Below are positions 36,120-44,930 of a stretch of DNA of 64,000 nucleotides, in pieces. Both the position numbers and the translations under genes were made by a program. Below the pieces are notes generated by a model that ran no database searches, was not told where the DNA came from, and saw nothing but the letters and a program-made list of their open reading frames with translations. Within the stretch, counting starts at the first letter, position 1. The number at the start of each line of letters is the position of its first letter. This DNA comes from Synechococcus sp. CBW1107 (GTDB lineage: Bacteria > Cyanobacteriota > Cyanobacteriia > PCC-6307 > Cyanobiaceae): assembly GCF_015841355.1 (NCBI RefSeq), contig NZ_CP064908.1, positions 2,542,001 to 2,606,000 of the forward strand, read 5' to 3'.

Positions 36120-36161
36120 GGGAGGGGAAAGGAGGAAGGGAAAGGTGGATGGTCATGATCA

Positions 36162-36186
36162 GGGGTCCCGACGTGCTCGGGACCCC
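36162..36186 (-). terminator. Strong stem-loop in the rpsB-tsf gap (promoter-distal of two)
   Basis: GGGGTCCCGA and TCGGGACCCC form a perfect 10-bp stem around a 5-base loop. No T tract follows on the minus strand, so it may act as an RNA-stability element, a processing site or a partial attenuator rather than a full terminator. Confidence 0.5.
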
Positions 36187-36191
36187 GGGGA

Positions 36192-36214
36192 AGCTCAGGC
36201 CTCAGACCTGAGCT
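36192..36214 (-). promoter_or_regulatory. Second stem-loop in the rpsB-tsf gap
   Basis: AGCTCAGG and CCTGAGCT form a perfect 8-bp stem with a 7-base loop, only five bases from the neighbouring 10-bp stem-loop. The tandem arrangement lies entirely between the rpsB stop and the tsf start. Confidence 0.45.
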
Positions 36215-36229
36215 CAGAGTCGAGAGGCT

Positions 36230-36946
36230 TCAGGCCTCGTCGTCTTCGGCACGTTGTTCCTGACTGCCGTGGCGGCCTTCGTTGATCGCGTCGGCGAGCC
36301 GGCCGAGCACCAGCTGCACGGAGCGCACGGCGTCGTCGTTGCAGGGGATGGGCACGTCGGCCAGGTCAGGATCGCAGTTGGTGTCGAGCATCGACACCAG
36401 GGGGATGTCGAGTTTGCGGCACTCGAGCACGGCATTGTTCTCCCGGCGCTGGTCGACCAGCACCACCACATCGGGCAGTCGCCGCATCGATTTCAGACCG
36501 CCGAGATACTTCTGCAGACGCTCCAGTTCGCGGCGCAGCACTGCCGCTTCCTTTTTCGGACGCATGGCGATGGCGCCGGAGCTCTCCATGCGCTCAAGAT
36601 CCTTGAGGCGGTCGATGCGGGCCCGCATGGTGCTCCAGTTGGTGAGCATGCCGCCCAGCCAGCGCTGGTTCACGTAGGCGGCACCGCAACGGGTGGCCTC
36701 GATGGCGATCACCTCGGAGGCCTGTTTCTTGGTGCCCACGAACAGGAAGCGCTTGCCACTGCGGGCGGCATTGCGGGTCCACTTGTAGGCGTTGTTCATG
36801 CAGACGGCCGTCTGCACAAGATCAATGATGTGAACCCCGTTGCGCGCACAGTAGATGTAGCGCGACATCTTGGGATTCCAGCGACGCGTCTGGTGCCCGA
36901 AGTGGGCACCAGCCTCCATCATCTCGGAGAGGGTGACAACAGCCAT
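36230..36946 (-). CDS. rpsB: 30S ribosomal protein S2
   Basis: 238 residues from ATG 36946 ([20 protein letters not shown]). Typical S2 motifs: [46 protein letters not shown], and [20 protein letters not shown]. The C-terminus is short and acidic (EQRAEDDEA). It begins the minus-strand unit running through tsf, the acidic protein and recG. Confidence 0.97.
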   Translation of the reverse strand: MAVVTLSEMMEAGAHFGHQTRRWNPKMSRYIYCARNGVHIIDLVQTAVCMNNAYKWTRNAARSGKRFLFVGTKKQASEVIAIEATRCGAAYVNQRWLGGMLTNWSTMRARIDRLKDLERMESSGAIAMRPKKEAAVLRRELERLQKYLGGLKSMRRLPDVVVLVDQRRENNAVLECRKLDIPLVSMLDTNCDPDLADVPIPCNDDAVRSVQLVLGRLADAINEGRHGSQEQRAEDDEA

Positions 36947-37085
36947 GGTTGGGAAGGGTTTCGGGTTCGCCTCCACCTGCCAGGGATCAGACGCGATGAC
37001 CCGGAAAGGGGATCACCGGTGCCGACTGAGCACCCGAAACGGACAGGTGTGCGGTTTGTTAAGGACAATCCAAGCTATCAAACGG

Positions 37086-38018
37086 TCAGCGCAGGCCCTC
37101 GGCGCGGGCTTCGCGGAACAGGGCGCGGACCCCCAGCCGGTTGAGGGGCAGGCGCAGGAGCTCCATGGCCAGGGCGTTCTGGCCATGACGGATCAGCCAG
37201 GCCAGCAGCGGCCGCAGCGTGCGCTCGTTGAGCAGTCCCCCCAGGGTGAGCAGCTCCCAGAGCAGGCGGTGCCACCAGGTGAACTGAATGATGAAGCGCA
37301 CCCGCCGGGTGGGATGCTTCCGGTAGAAGACCAGGCCCATACGGGCCCGTTCCTGCTCGATCCGCACCAGATCGGGCAGCTGCTCCAGGCTCAGAGCCGG
37401 ATGCCAGTGGTATCCCACCGCCGCCGGGCAGCGCACCAGCTCCACCCCCAGCCGCCGCAGCCTCTCTCCCAGCTCCAGGTCCTCCCAGCCGTAGAGGCGG
37501 AAGCCGGTGTCGAAGAGACCGGATCGCTCCAGCAGCTGACGATCGATCGCCACGTTGCCGGTGGCGAAGTAGGCCCAGGAGTGATCGCTCAGCTTGTGGG
37601 GTTCGCTGGTGGGATCCTCGAAATTGGCCGTGTTGATCACCGCGCCGTAGGTGAAGCAGAGCCGGTTGCCGCTGCGCTGCCAGTGGGCCTGCAGAGCCCG
37701 GGCATGTTCCAGCAGGAACGTGCCGGTGACCACCAGATCGCTGTCGATGAACACGATCACATCACCGCGGGCATGATCCACGCCTCGGTTGCGGCCCTCG
37801 GCGGGTCCGCCATGGTCCTGCTCGATCAGGCGCACATGGGGGAAACGATCCGCCTCCTGCCGCAGCCATGCGGCGGTGCCGTCGGTGGAGCCGTCATCGA
37901 CCACCACCACTTCGTACCCCTCCAGGGGCGGCTCCAGCCGCTGATCCTCAAGGGCCAGGAGCGCCTTCTCCAGGATCGGCCTGCGGTTGTAGGTGGGGAT
38001 GACGACGCTGGGAAACAT
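37086..38018 (-). CDS. Family 2 glycosyltransferase
   Basis: 310 residues from ATG 38018 (MFPSVVIPTYNRRPILEKAL). GT-A fold motifs: VVVVDDGSTDGT for nucleotide-sugar binding, VIVFIDSDLVVTG with the metal-binding Asp pair, and FRLYGWEDLELGERLRRLG, the Glu-Asp motif also found in galactosyltransferase-like C-terminal regions. No membrane helix, so probably cytosolic and acting on a lipid- or protein-bound acceptor. The substrate is unknown. A strong terminator just upstream isolates it from the preceding unit, so it should have its own promoter. Confidence 0.87.
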   Translation of the reverse strand: MFPSVVIPTYNRRPILEKALLALEDQRLEPPLEGYEVVVVDDGSTDGTAAWLRQEADRFPHVRLIEQDHGGPAEGRNRGVDHARGDVIVFIDSDLVVTGTFLLEHARALQAHWQRSGNRLCFTYGAVINTANFEDPTSEPHKLSDHSWAYFATGNVAIDRQLLERSGLFDTGFRLYGWEDLELGERLRRLGVELVRCPAAVGYHWHPALSLEQLPDLVRIEQERARMGLVFYRKHPTRRVRFIIQFTWWHRLLWELLTLGGLLNERTLRPLLAWLIRHGQNALAMELLRLPLNRLGVRALFREARAEGLR

Positions 38019-38048
38019 GACGTGGCGGCCGTGGGGTGATGGAGCATG

Positions 38049-38071
38049 AAAAAGGGATCCCTCGGGATCCC
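38049..38071 (-). terminator. Rho-independent terminator after the pcyA-dev-small-protein unit
   Basis: On the minus strand GGGATCC, loop CGAG and GGATCCC form a 7-bp stem followed directly by TTTTT (bases 38053-38049). This is the clearest intrinsic terminator in the window. Confidence 0.75.
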
Positions 38072-38080
38072 CACGCCCGT

Positions 38081-38103
38081 CAGGCGCCACACCTGGGCGC
38101 CTG
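38081..38103 (-). promoter_or_regulatory. Perfect 8-bp stem-loop preceding the terminator
   Basis: CAGGCGCC and GGCGCCTG flank a 7-base loop, 22 bases after the stop of the 51-residue gene and upstream (in transcript order) of the T-tailed hairpin. It may protect the 3' end of the transcript. Confidence 0.4.
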
Positions 38104-38125
38104 GAGAGCGACACCAGCTCCTGGC

Positions 38126-38281
38126 TCAGTCGGCGGCGCCGCCGTTGTTGGCGGTGCCGGTGACGCCGTTGCCGGCTCCTTCACCACGGCCGTCGTTACG
38201 GAGCTTGCGCTTCTTGAACTTGCGGGCGTAGGCGCGGTTGCGCTCCTGTTTTTCCTTCTTCAGATTCCTGCGTTTCGCCAT
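38126..38281 (-). CDS. Small, very basic cyanobacterial protein
   Basis: 51-residue protein starting MAKRRNLKKEKQERNRAYAR and continuing KFKKRKLRNDGRG before a Gly/Asn-rich tail (GAGNGVTGTANNGGAAD). The first 30 residues carry more than a dozen Lys/Arg, like small ribosome- or RNA-binding proteins. From memory, similar short MAKRRNLKKEK-type proteins occur widely in cyanobacteria without assigned function. It lies 59 bases after devA on the same strand and is followed by a double hairpin ending in a T tract. Below 60 codons, so easily missed by gene finders. Confidence 0.75.
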   Translation of the reverse strand: MAKRRNLKKEKQERNRAYARKFKKRKLRNDGRGEGAGNGVTGTANNGGAAD

Positions 38282-38340
38282 GTAGTGGTTCGGGCCCGTT
38301 GGAGAGAGTCTTCAGCCTACCAAGCCCGGCCCATCGACCT

Positions 38341-39096
38341 TCAGGCCGCCGGTTGCGGCTCAGGGACAGGGGCCGCGATCAGGCGGCCGTCCTCCATCTG
38401 CACCAGGCGGTCGGCCACATCAAGGATGCGGGGGTCATGGGTCACCATCAGCACGGCGCAGTGCTGCTCCCGGGCCAGGCGCTTGAGCAGGTCCACGACC
38501 TCCCGTCCACTCTGCTTGTCGAGGGCGGCGGTGGGTTCATCAGCCAGCAGCAGCCGTGGGTGGGCGGCCAGGGCGCGGGCGATCGCCACCCGTTGCTTCT
38601 GGCCACCGGAAAGGCCATGGGGCAGTTTGTCGAGATGGTCACCGAGGCCCACGGCCCGCAGCCACTCGCGAGCCTGATCGCGCCGGGCCCGGTAGCCGAG
38701 GTGCGGCAGGAGGTCGGAGCCCATCTGCACGTTCTGCTCGGCGCTGAGGCAGCGCAGCAGGTTGTGACCCTGAAAGATCATGCCGATCTGCTGTCGGAGT
38801 TGCTGGCGCTGCTTTCTGCTGGATCCGTTCAGGGCCTGCCCCAGCACCCGGACATGGCCCTGCTGCACCTGGCGCAGGGCTCCCACGAGAGTGAGCAGGG
38901 TGGTCTTGCCGCAACCCGAGGGTCCGGTCAGGAGGACCACCTCTCCGGGCTGGATGGTCAGGCTGACCTGTTGCAGCACCTGGCGACGCATCTCGCCGGC
39001 GCCATACCAGTGGCAGAGACCGTCCACCTCGACCATCGGCGGAGGGGCACCACCTGGGGCGGTGCGGGAGGGAAAGGATGAGGGGGCGGTGGTCAT
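38341..39096 (-). CDS. devA: DevA-type ABC transporter ATP-binding protein
   Basis: 251 residues from ATG 39096. ABC ATPase of the MacB/DevA class: Walker A GPSGCGKTTLLTLVGALR, signature LSGGQKQRVAIARAL, Walker B RLLLADEPTAALDKQSG, His switch VTHDPR. DevBCA systems are TolC-dependent exporters; in heterocystous species they export envelope glycolipids, whereas unicellular species lack heterocysts, so the cargo here is unknown. It follows devC in the same unit. Confidence 0.92.
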   Translation of the reverse strand: MTTAPSSFPSRTAPGGAPPPMVEVDGLCHWYGAGEMRRQVLQQVSLTIQPGEVVLLTGPSGCGKTTLLTLVGALRQVQQGHVRVLGQALNGSSRKQRQQLRQQIGMIFQGHNLLRCLSAEQNVQMGSDLLPHLGYRARRDQAREWLRAVGLGDHLDKLPHGLSGGQKQRVAIARALAAHPRLLLADEPTAALDKQSGREVVDLLKRLAREQHCAVLMVTHDPRILDVADRLVQMEDGRLIAAPVPEPQPAA

Positions 39097-39121
39097 GGCG
39101 GCAGGGCTGAGGTGGCGGCGG

Positions 39122-40309
39122 TCAGAAGATCTCAGCGGGGTCGGCATCCCCCAGGCGGCGCATGGCCATGCCGGCCGAGCCCATGCACATCACCAGGATC
39201 AGGCTGAACACCAGAACGGCTCTGGGTGGGTCCATGTAGACCGGCAACCGGGTGGCGGATCGCACCAGGGAGTAGAGGCCCTGGCCGGCGGCATAGGCCG
39301 GCAGATAACCCAGCAGCGCCAGCAGCAATCCCTCCCGCGCCACCACCCCCAGCAGGCTGGAGAGGGGGTACCCCATCGCCATCAATGTGGCGTACTCCGG
39401 CAGGTGATCACTCACGTCGCTGTAGAGGATCTGGTAGACGATCACGCACCCCACGATGAAACCCATGGCGGCACCGAGAGTGAAGATGAAGCCGATGGCC
39501 GTGCTGCTGCGCCAGTAGTCCTTCTCGAAGTCCATGAAGCCCTGCTTGGTGAACACGTTCACGTCCTTGGGCAGGGAGGCCTTGAGTCGTTGCATCACAG
39601 CGGCTGGATCCGCGCCTGGCCGCAGGCGGATCAGGCCCACTTCGATGCTGCCGGGGGGGGTGTTGGGCAGGAGGTTCAGGTAGGTCTCGCTGCTGGTGAG
39701 AATGTTGCCGTCGGCCCCGAAGGACACCCCGAGAGCCACCAGGCCGCCGACACGCACGCGCTTGCCACCGATCTCGCTCTCCACGGTGCGGCCCGCCCGG
39801 AACCACTGCGCCACCGGACCGAACTCGGGCCTGGAGAGTTCATCGAAGAGCACGCGTCCCTTCTGATTGAGCACGTTCGCCTTCGGCGCCAGGCTGGGGT
39901 CCGTGAACAGAGGATCCCCCGGCTCGAATCCAAGGGCCAGGATCGAGCGGGTGCTGAGGTCCTTGGGATTGCGCCAGAGCACCAGGTTCCAGTGCACCGG
40001 CGTGATGCCGGCCACGTCGGGATCGGCGAGGGTCTGGACCAGCCGCCGGCGGGGGAACCCCGCCATGCTCACCGAACTGCTGGAGCGGGGGCTGAGCAGC
40101 ACCAGGTCGGCGTCGAACAGCTTGTGCACCGTGACGCTGGCGTCGAACAGTCCGTCGCGGAAGCCGAACTGCATGAACATCAGGATCCCGGCGAAGCTGA
40201 TGCCCGCCAGGGCCACGGCCAGCCGGGCCGGTTGGCGGGTGAGCAGCAGCCAGGCCAGGGGAATCCGGCGCCGGTTCCAGATCGCCGCCAGCCCGGGCAG
40301 AGCGCTCAT
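39122..40309 (-). CDS. devC: DevC-type ABC transporter permease
   Basis: 395 residues with the MacB/DevC topology: one N-terminal membrane helix (LAVALAGISFAGILMFMQFG), a large periplasmic domain, and three C-terminal helices ending near VLVFSLILVMCMGSAGMAM. The family-typical ALGFEPGDPLF and FDELSRPEFG stretches are visible in the periplasmic part. The start overlaps the devB stop (ATGA); 25 bases separate it from devA. Confidence 0.92.
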   Translation of the reverse strand: MSALPGLAAIWNRRRIPLAWLLLTRQPARLAVALAGISFAGILMFMQFGFRDGLFDASVTVHKLFDADLVLLSPRSSSSVSMAGFPRRRLVQTLADPDVAGITPVHWNLVLWRNPKDLSTRSILALGFEPGDPLFTDPSLAPKANVLNQKGRVLFDELSRPEFGPVAQWFRAGRTVESEIGGKRVRVGGLVALGVSFGADGNILTSSETYLNLLPNTPPGSIEVGLIRLRPGADPAAVMQRLKASLPKDVNVFTKQGFMDFEKDYWRSSTAIGFIFTLGAAMGFIVGCVIVYQILYSDVSDHLPEYATLMAMGYPLSSLLGVVAREGLLLALLGYLPAYAAGQGLYSLVRSATRLPVYMDPPRAVLVFSLILVMCMGSAGMAMRRLGDADPAEIF

Positions 40310-41220
40310 GGCTCGAAGCGGATCACGGTCTTCAGTCCGGCGCGGGTCCGGACCCTGGCGATGTCAGCCGGCTCCAGGGCAAGCCGCACTTCAACGATGC
40401 GGGCATCGGCGTCGCCGGTGGGGTCTGTGGAGAGCACATCCCTCTGGCGCACCTGGGGGCTGATCCGGATCACCCGCCCGTTGAGGCTGCCGCTGAAGCC
40501 TCCGTTCTCGCTGGTGATGGTGGCCCGCTGGCCCAGTCGCAGGCGGTTGATGTCGCTTTCGTAGACCTCGGCGAGCACCTCCATCTGGTCGCTGGCCCCA
40601 AGCTCGAGAATGCCGTCATCGCCGGGGCGCTCGCCGACCCTGGACTGCAGCTTCAGCACGGTGCCGCTGAACGGGGCCCGCAACTCCGTGTTGACCAGAT
40701 CGGCCTCGGTCTTGACCAGTTCGTCCTGGGCTTCGCGCAGATTGCCCTTGAGTTCCACCAGGGTGAGTTCACGGCTCTCCAGGTCGGCGGCCGGGGTGGC
40801 ACCCGCCTTGGCCAGCTGGCGGTAGCGGGAGATTTCACGCCCCAGAAGGGTCACCTGGTCGCTGAGGTTGGCGATGCGGCTCTGCAGCAGCCGGCGCTGG
40901 GCCTGAAGGGCCGGACCGGTGTCGAAGGTCGCCAGCAACTGGCCTTCCTGCACCCGCTGGCCTTCCTCCACCAGCAGCCTGGTGATGCGGGGGCTGCCGC
41001 CGATGCCGGTGATCGGTGCGGCCAGCTTGCGGATGTCACCGGCGGGCTCCAGGCGTCCGAGAGCCGATACCGCCTCGAGTTTTCTCGGCTGGGCGGCCGA
41101 CTGAGGGGCGGTGTCCGGTTTGGAGGTCTGCTGGCTGCGGCTGATCAGGGTCACGGTCCCGGCCACCAGAACCAGGGCAGCCGCGCCGATCAGGACCGGA
41201 CGCACCGGCAGGCGGGTCAT
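40306..41220 (-). CDS. devB: DevB-type periplasmic adaptor (HlyD family)
   Basis: 304 residues from ATG 41220. One membrane anchor ([18 protein letters not shown]), lipoyl/barrel-sandwich halves ([18 protein letters not shown] ... [20 protein letters not shown]) separated by a coiled coil, and a beta-barrel part. The adaptor links the inner-membrane DevAC pump to an outer-membrane TolC-like channel not encoded here. It overlaps the pcyA stop (ATGA), coupling it to bilin synthesis. Confidence 0.92.
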   Translation of the reverse strand: MTRLPVRPVLIGAAALVLVAGTVTLISRSQQTSKPDTAPQSAAQPRKLEAVSALGRLEPAGDIRKLAAPITGIGGSPRITRLLVEEGQRVQEGQLLATFDTGPALQAQRRLLQSRIANLSDQVTLLGREISRYRQLAKAGATPAADLESRELTLVELKGNLREAQDELVKTEADLVNTELRAPFSGTVLKLQSRVGERPGDDGILELGASDQMEVLAEVYESDINRLRLGQRATITSENGGFSGSLNGRVIRISPQVRQRDVLSTDPTGDADARIVEVRLALEPADIARVRTRAGLKTVIRFEP

Positions 41221-41981
41221 GCCGGCGGCGGCGGATCGTCGAACAGGAGCTGCTCGATGTAGCGATCCGCCCAGCTCGGGTTGAACGCCTTCTCCAGCAC
41301 GCGGCGGGTCTTGTCGTTCCGTTTCTGCTGCTGGCAATACGAGAGCTGCCCGTGATACCTGGAAACCGTAGCGGGGTCATCGACGGCCTGCTCCGGCGTG
41401 CTGGCCACGGCCTTGCCCATCACCGCCAGCAGTGCCGCCACCTCCTCCAGGAACCAGCCGTCCTCCTGTTCGCTCACCGGCCGCACGAAGCGCACGAAGG
41501 GAGAGAAAATCGTGCCCCAGGCCGGCAGCTCCCGCGGCTGGCTGTAGGGATGCCGCGGCAGGGCAGCCAGGTCGGCGGCGATGCCGGCCGCCAGCTCCCC
41601 GCCCGTTGGGGAGAGATCGGCGATCGCGGCCGACACGCCGGCAGGCCCGGCCACGATGTCCGCTCCGAAGACGGGCAGGTCGTAGCGGGGATCAGGAAAG
41701 AACACACAGTGCAGGATCTGCAGACCTGCTCCCAGCCGGGCGGTTTCCAGGTGCAGCTTGCGCAGGCCGCGGCAGCGGCGCAGCTCATTGCGGATGAACA
41801 GTTTTTCGCCGTCGAGGCTGCCGCTGATCGCCTCGAGATCGGCCTCGATGGCCAGGGGAGCCAGCTCCGGCAGCATGCTCCAGCTGCTGCGGATCGTTTC
41901 GGCCAGGGCATCCACCAGCGGGTGCAGACCGGAGGCGGCGGGGCGCTGGTCAGGGCTGGGGGCGGGGACGGTGGAGGTCAC
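41217..41981 (-). CDS. pcyA: Phycocyanobilin:ferredoxin oxidoreductase
   Basis: 254 residues from GTG 41981. Four-electron reduction of biliverdin IXalpha to phycocyanobilin, the chromophore of phycocyanin and allophycocyanin. The catalytic His91 in [13 protein letters not shown] and Asp108 in PVFGADIV correspond to the family's essential His/Asp pair. The C-terminal motif [19 protein letters not shown] is diagnostic of PcyA rather than PebA/PebB. First gene of the unit leading into devBCA; divergent from the M16 peptidase pair, with 55 bases between them. Confidence 0.95.
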   Translation of the reverse strand: MTSTVPAPSPDQRPAASGLHPLVDALAETIRSSWSMLPELAPLAIEADLEAISGSLDGEKLFIRNELRRCRGLRKLHLETARLGAGLQILHCVFFPDPRYDLPVFGADIVAGPAGVSAAIADLSPTGGELAAGIAADLAALPRHPYSQPRELPAWGTIFSPFVRFVRPVSEQEDGWFLEEVAALLAVMGKAVASTPEQAVDDPATVSRYHGQLSYCQQQKRNDKTRRVLEKAFNPSWADRYIEQLLFDDPPPPA

Positions 41982-42036
41982 GGGGCAGCCTCGGCCAGCA
42001 GAATGTTGATCCTGCCACGCCCTTTCGGCCCAGCCG

Positions 42037-43314
42037 TTGCCCCTCCCCTCCCCACCCCCGCTCCAGGCTGCCGACAGCTTCGAGGATCCATGCCTCCTGC
42101 GCCTCGCCAATGGGGTGGATGTGGTGAGCCTGAGGCAGGAGCAGGCTCCCCTGGTCTGTCTTGATTTCTGGTGCCAGGCCGGCAGCGCCGGTGAGGGTCC
42201 CGGGCAGGAGGGGATGGCCCACTTCCTGGAGCACATGGTCTTCAAGGGCAGCGAGCACCTGGAAGCTGGGCAATTCGATCACCGCATCGAGTCGCTGGGC
42301 GGCAGCAGCAACGCGGCCACGGGCTTCGACGATGTGCATTACCACGTGCTCGTGCCGGCGGAGGCCGTGGCCGAAGCGCTGGAGCTGCTGCTCGATCTGG
42401 TGCTGAAGCCACGGCTCGATCCCGGGGATTTCCGGATGGAGCGTCAGGTGGTGCTCGAAGAGCTGGCCCAGAGTGAGGATCAGCCCGAGGAGGTGGCCTT
42501 CCAGCGCCTGCTCGCCCTGGCCTGTCCCCATCACCCCTACGGCCGGCCGATCCTGGGAGACCGCAAAGCCCTCAAGGCTCAGACTCCCGAGGGGATGGCC
42601 TCGTTTCACAGCAACGCCTACCGGCCCCGGCGCTGCAGCCTGGCCCTGGCCGGCGCCATCGATCAGCTGCCGATCGAGTCCCTGCTGGCGGACAGTGCCC
42701 TGGCCGGCCTTGAACCCCTGGCCTCGCCATCGCCACCAGGCCCAACCATGGAGCTGCACCCCGGTGTCCATGAACTGCGGCTGCCACGGCTGGAGGCGGC
42801 CCGCCTGCTGATGGCCTGGCAGCTTCCCGCCGCCGACGATCAGGAGGGGGTGGCCGGCGCCGATCTGCTCACCAGCCTTCTGGCCGAAGGTCGCCGCAGC
42901 CGACTGGTGCAGCGGCTGCGCGAAGACCTTCGCCTGGTGGAGAGCATCGATCTGGATCTGAATGTGCTGGAGGCCGGCAGCCTGGCCCTGCTCGAGGCGG
43001 TCTGCGCCCCGGACCAGGTGGCGGCGGTGGAGGAGCAGATCGCCGTGGTCTGGCAGGAGATCTGTTGCACCCCGCCCCCGGAGAGTGAGTTGCAGCGCGC
43101 CCGGCGCCTGGTGGCGAATGGGTACCGCTTTGGCCTGGAGTCGGCGGCGTCGGTGGCGGGTCTGATCGGTCACCAGTGCCTCTGGGGGCGCCTGCAGCCC
43201 CTGCGCCAACCCCTCGAGCTTCTGGAGCGCTGGAGCGTGGAGCGCCTCGGCGCCGAGCTGCTGCCGCTGCTGGCCCCCGAGAGGGCCTGCCGCCTGCTGG
43301 CCCTGCCCGCATGA
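42037..43314 (+). CDS. M16 zinc peptidase, catalytic type
   Basis: 425 residues from TTG 42037; an in-frame stop at 42007-42009 leaves no ATG or GTG upstream. Pitrilysin-family (M16B) peptidase: the inverted zinc motif H62-F-L-E65-H66 in [17 protein letters not shown] is intact, with the downstream Glu in [14 protein letters not shown] as third ligand. M16B enzymes degrade or process short and unfolded peptides. Coupled by ATGA to a second M16 gene that lacks the motif, suggesting a heterodimer of active and inactive chains. Confidence 0.9.
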   Translation: MPLPSPPPLQAADSFEDPCLLRLANGVDVVSLRQEQAPLVCLDFWCQAGSAGEGPGQEGMAHFLEHMVFKGSEHLEAGQFDHRIESLGGSSNAATGFDDVHYHVLVPAEAVAEALELLLDLVLKPRLDPGDFRMERQVVLEELAQSEDQPEEVAFQRLLALACPHHPYGRPILGDRKALKAQTPEGMASFHSNAYRPRRCSLALAGAIDQLPIESLLADSALAGLEPLASPSPPGPTMELHPGVHELRLPRLEAARLLMAWQLPAADDQEGVAGADLLTSLLAEGRRSRLVQRLREDLRLVESIDLDLNVLEAGSLALLEAVCAPDQVAAVEEQIAVVWQEICCTPPPESELQRARRLVANGYRFGLESAASVAGLIGHQCLWGRLQPLRQPLELLERWSVERLGAELLPLLAPERACRLLALPA

Positions 43315-44633
43315 GTCACTCCACCCCCCTTCCCCCCCTGCCCCAGCCCGAGCGCTTCGAGCTGCCCGGCGGCTGTCCGGTGTCGGTGCTGCGTCGCGAG
43401 GGTCCGGCGATCCTCTCCGCCAGGCTCTGGATCCGTGGCGGCAGCGCCGCCGATCCCCCTGGCCAGCGCGGACGGGCCCAGCTTCTGGCAGGCCTGCTCA
43501 GCCGTGGCTGCGGTGACCTCAGTGGTGACCAGCTGGCTGATCTGGTGGAGGGCCTGGGTGATGAACTCCGTTGCGAAGCGAGCGAAGACGCCCTGGTGAT
43601 CAGTCTGAAATGCGCCAGCGACGATGCCCCCGCCCTGCTGCCGCTGCTGAGGGTCATGGTGCAGCGCCCCTGGCTCGATCCCGATCAGAGCAGCCTGGAG
43701 CGGCAGCTCAACCTGCAGACCCTCGCTCGCCTGCGCGAAGACCCCTTCCAGCAGGCCCACGATCAGCTGCGGTCCCACCTGTATGGCCAGGGCCCCTACG
43801 GCCATGACCCCCTGGGTGTGGAGACGGAGCTGGCCGGGTTGGATCGTCCCCAGCTGCTCGATGCCGCCGGGGACCTGGGGAGCCAGGGGGCGGCCCTGGT
43901 GCTGGTGGGCAGGCCACCCCATGCCCTCGAGGAGTTGCTGCAACCCCACGGCAGCCCTGCCTGGACCAGCCGATCACCGTCGCTGCTGAGCGGTCCGGAG
44001 GCGGCGAACGTGCCCGGCCTCGTGCTCGAGGAGCAGGACACCGAGCAGCTGGTGCTGATGCTCGGGGCCGCCACGGTGCCCCTGGCCGATCCCCGCTCCC
44101 TGGCCCTGCGACTGCTGCAGTGCCATCTGGGAGTGGGCATGTCGAGCCGGCTGTTCGTGGCCCTGAGGGAAGACCGCGGACTGGCCTATGACGTGGGCGT
44201 CCACGCCCCGGCCCGCTGTGGCGCTGCCCCCTTCGTGTTCCACCTCTCCAGTTCCGCCGAGCGGGCGGCGGAGGCCACCAGGGAGCTGCTTTCGGAGTGG
44301 CAGCGGCTGCTGGATCAGCCCCTCAGCGGTGAGGAACTGGCCCTGGCGATCGCCAAGTTCCGCGGCGCCTCCGCCGCCGGCCGGCAGACCTGCGGCCAGA
44401 TCGCCGATCGTCAGGCGATGGTGCTGGGCCATGGCCTGGGCTGGTCCTACGCCGATGAGTCGCTGGAGCGGGCCGGCAGTCTCACCCCCGAGAGCCTGCT
44501 CAGCGTGGCCCGCCAACTGCTCAGCCGGCCCAGCCTGAGCCTCTGCGGACCGCCCCAGGCCCTTCGGGCCGCGGCGAAGATCTGGGGCGCTCACCCCCTG
44601 GGCCGCCCCTCGGGAGTGCAGGCACTGAGCTGA
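43311..44633 (+). CDS. M16 peptidase homologue lacking the zinc motif
   Basis: 440 residues from ATG 43311 in the ATGA overlap. The overall M16 pattern is kept: N-terminal RGGSAADPPGQRGRAQLLAGLLSRGC, and C-terminal GMSSRLFVALREDRGLAYDVGV containing the family's Arg/Tyr substrate-binding residues. The HxxEH site is replaced by AQLLAGLLSRG, so it is predicted to be catalytically dead. This resembles the alpha/beta division of mitochondrial processing peptidase and bacterial M16B pairs. The 3' end overlaps sipA by 43 bases. Confidence 0.9.
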   Translation: MSHSTPLPPLPQPERFELPGGCPVSVLRREGPAILSARLWIRGGSAADPPGQRGRAQLLAGLLSRGCGDLSGDQLADLVEGLGDELRCEASEDALVISLKCASDDAPALLPLLRVMVQRPWLDPDQSSLERQLNLQTLARLREDPFQQAHDQLRSHLYGQGPYGHDPLGVETELAGLDRPQLLDAAGDLGSQGAALVLVGRPPHALEELLQPHGSPAWTSRSPSLLSGPEAANVPGLVLEEQDTEQLVLMLGAATVPLADPRSLALRLLQCHLGVGMSSRLFVALREDRGLAYDVGVHAPARCGAAPFVFHLSSSAERAAEATRELLSEWQRLLDQPLSGEELALAIAKFRGASAAGRQTCGQIADRQAMVLGHGLGWSYADESLERAGSLTPESLLSVARQLLSRPSLSLCGPPQALRAAAKIWGAHPLGRPSGVQALS

Positions 44634-44890
44634 TCGGCACCCAGCAGGAACGTGCCTCGCCGGAAGCGCACCGCCAGTTGGTTGATCGCCCGCAGGGCCA
44701 TCACCTGGCCGGCTTCATCGCCATCGACCAGATCGGGGGGGCGCAGCATCGGCATCGGATCGGCGGTTTTGAGGTAGGTGATCCGGTCCTTGATCCGGAC
44801 CCAGTCCCCGACGCTGAATGGGGCCCGTCCGGGCTCACCGGCTGGAGTGGACTTCGGGTCCGTCGGCTGAGGCTCCGGCGGTTCGGCCAT
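44591..44890 (-). CDS. sipA: SipA-like regulator (DUF3148)
   Basis: 99 residues from ATG 44890; ATG 44932 and GTG 44938 are alternatives that would overlap the divergent bioY start. The core FSVGDWVRIKDRITYLKTAD and PMPMLRPPDLVDGDEAGQV, then VRFRRGTFLLGADQL, match the small SH3-like DUF3148 family. Its described member SipA binds the histidine kinase NblS/Hik33 and modulates high-light and stress signalling. The family call rests on memory of the PYLKTADPMPMLRP pattern. The N-terminal Pro-rich tail is additional. Confidence 0.75.
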   Translation of the reverse strand: MAEPPEPQPTDPKSTPAGEPGRAPFSVGDWVRIKDRITYLKTADPMPMLRPPDLVDGDEAGQVMALRAINQLAVRFRRGTFLLGADQLSACTPEGRPRG

Positions 44891-44930
44891 GGGGTCGGCG
44901 CAGTGATCGGTGGGCAGATCGAGGGAGCTC

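Noticed and set aside
36947-37085. tRNA or small RNA gene in the gap upstream of rpsB
   Set aside because: No cloverleaf pairing, GTTC-A T-arm or CCA-like end seen; other gaps were scanned by eye with the same result.
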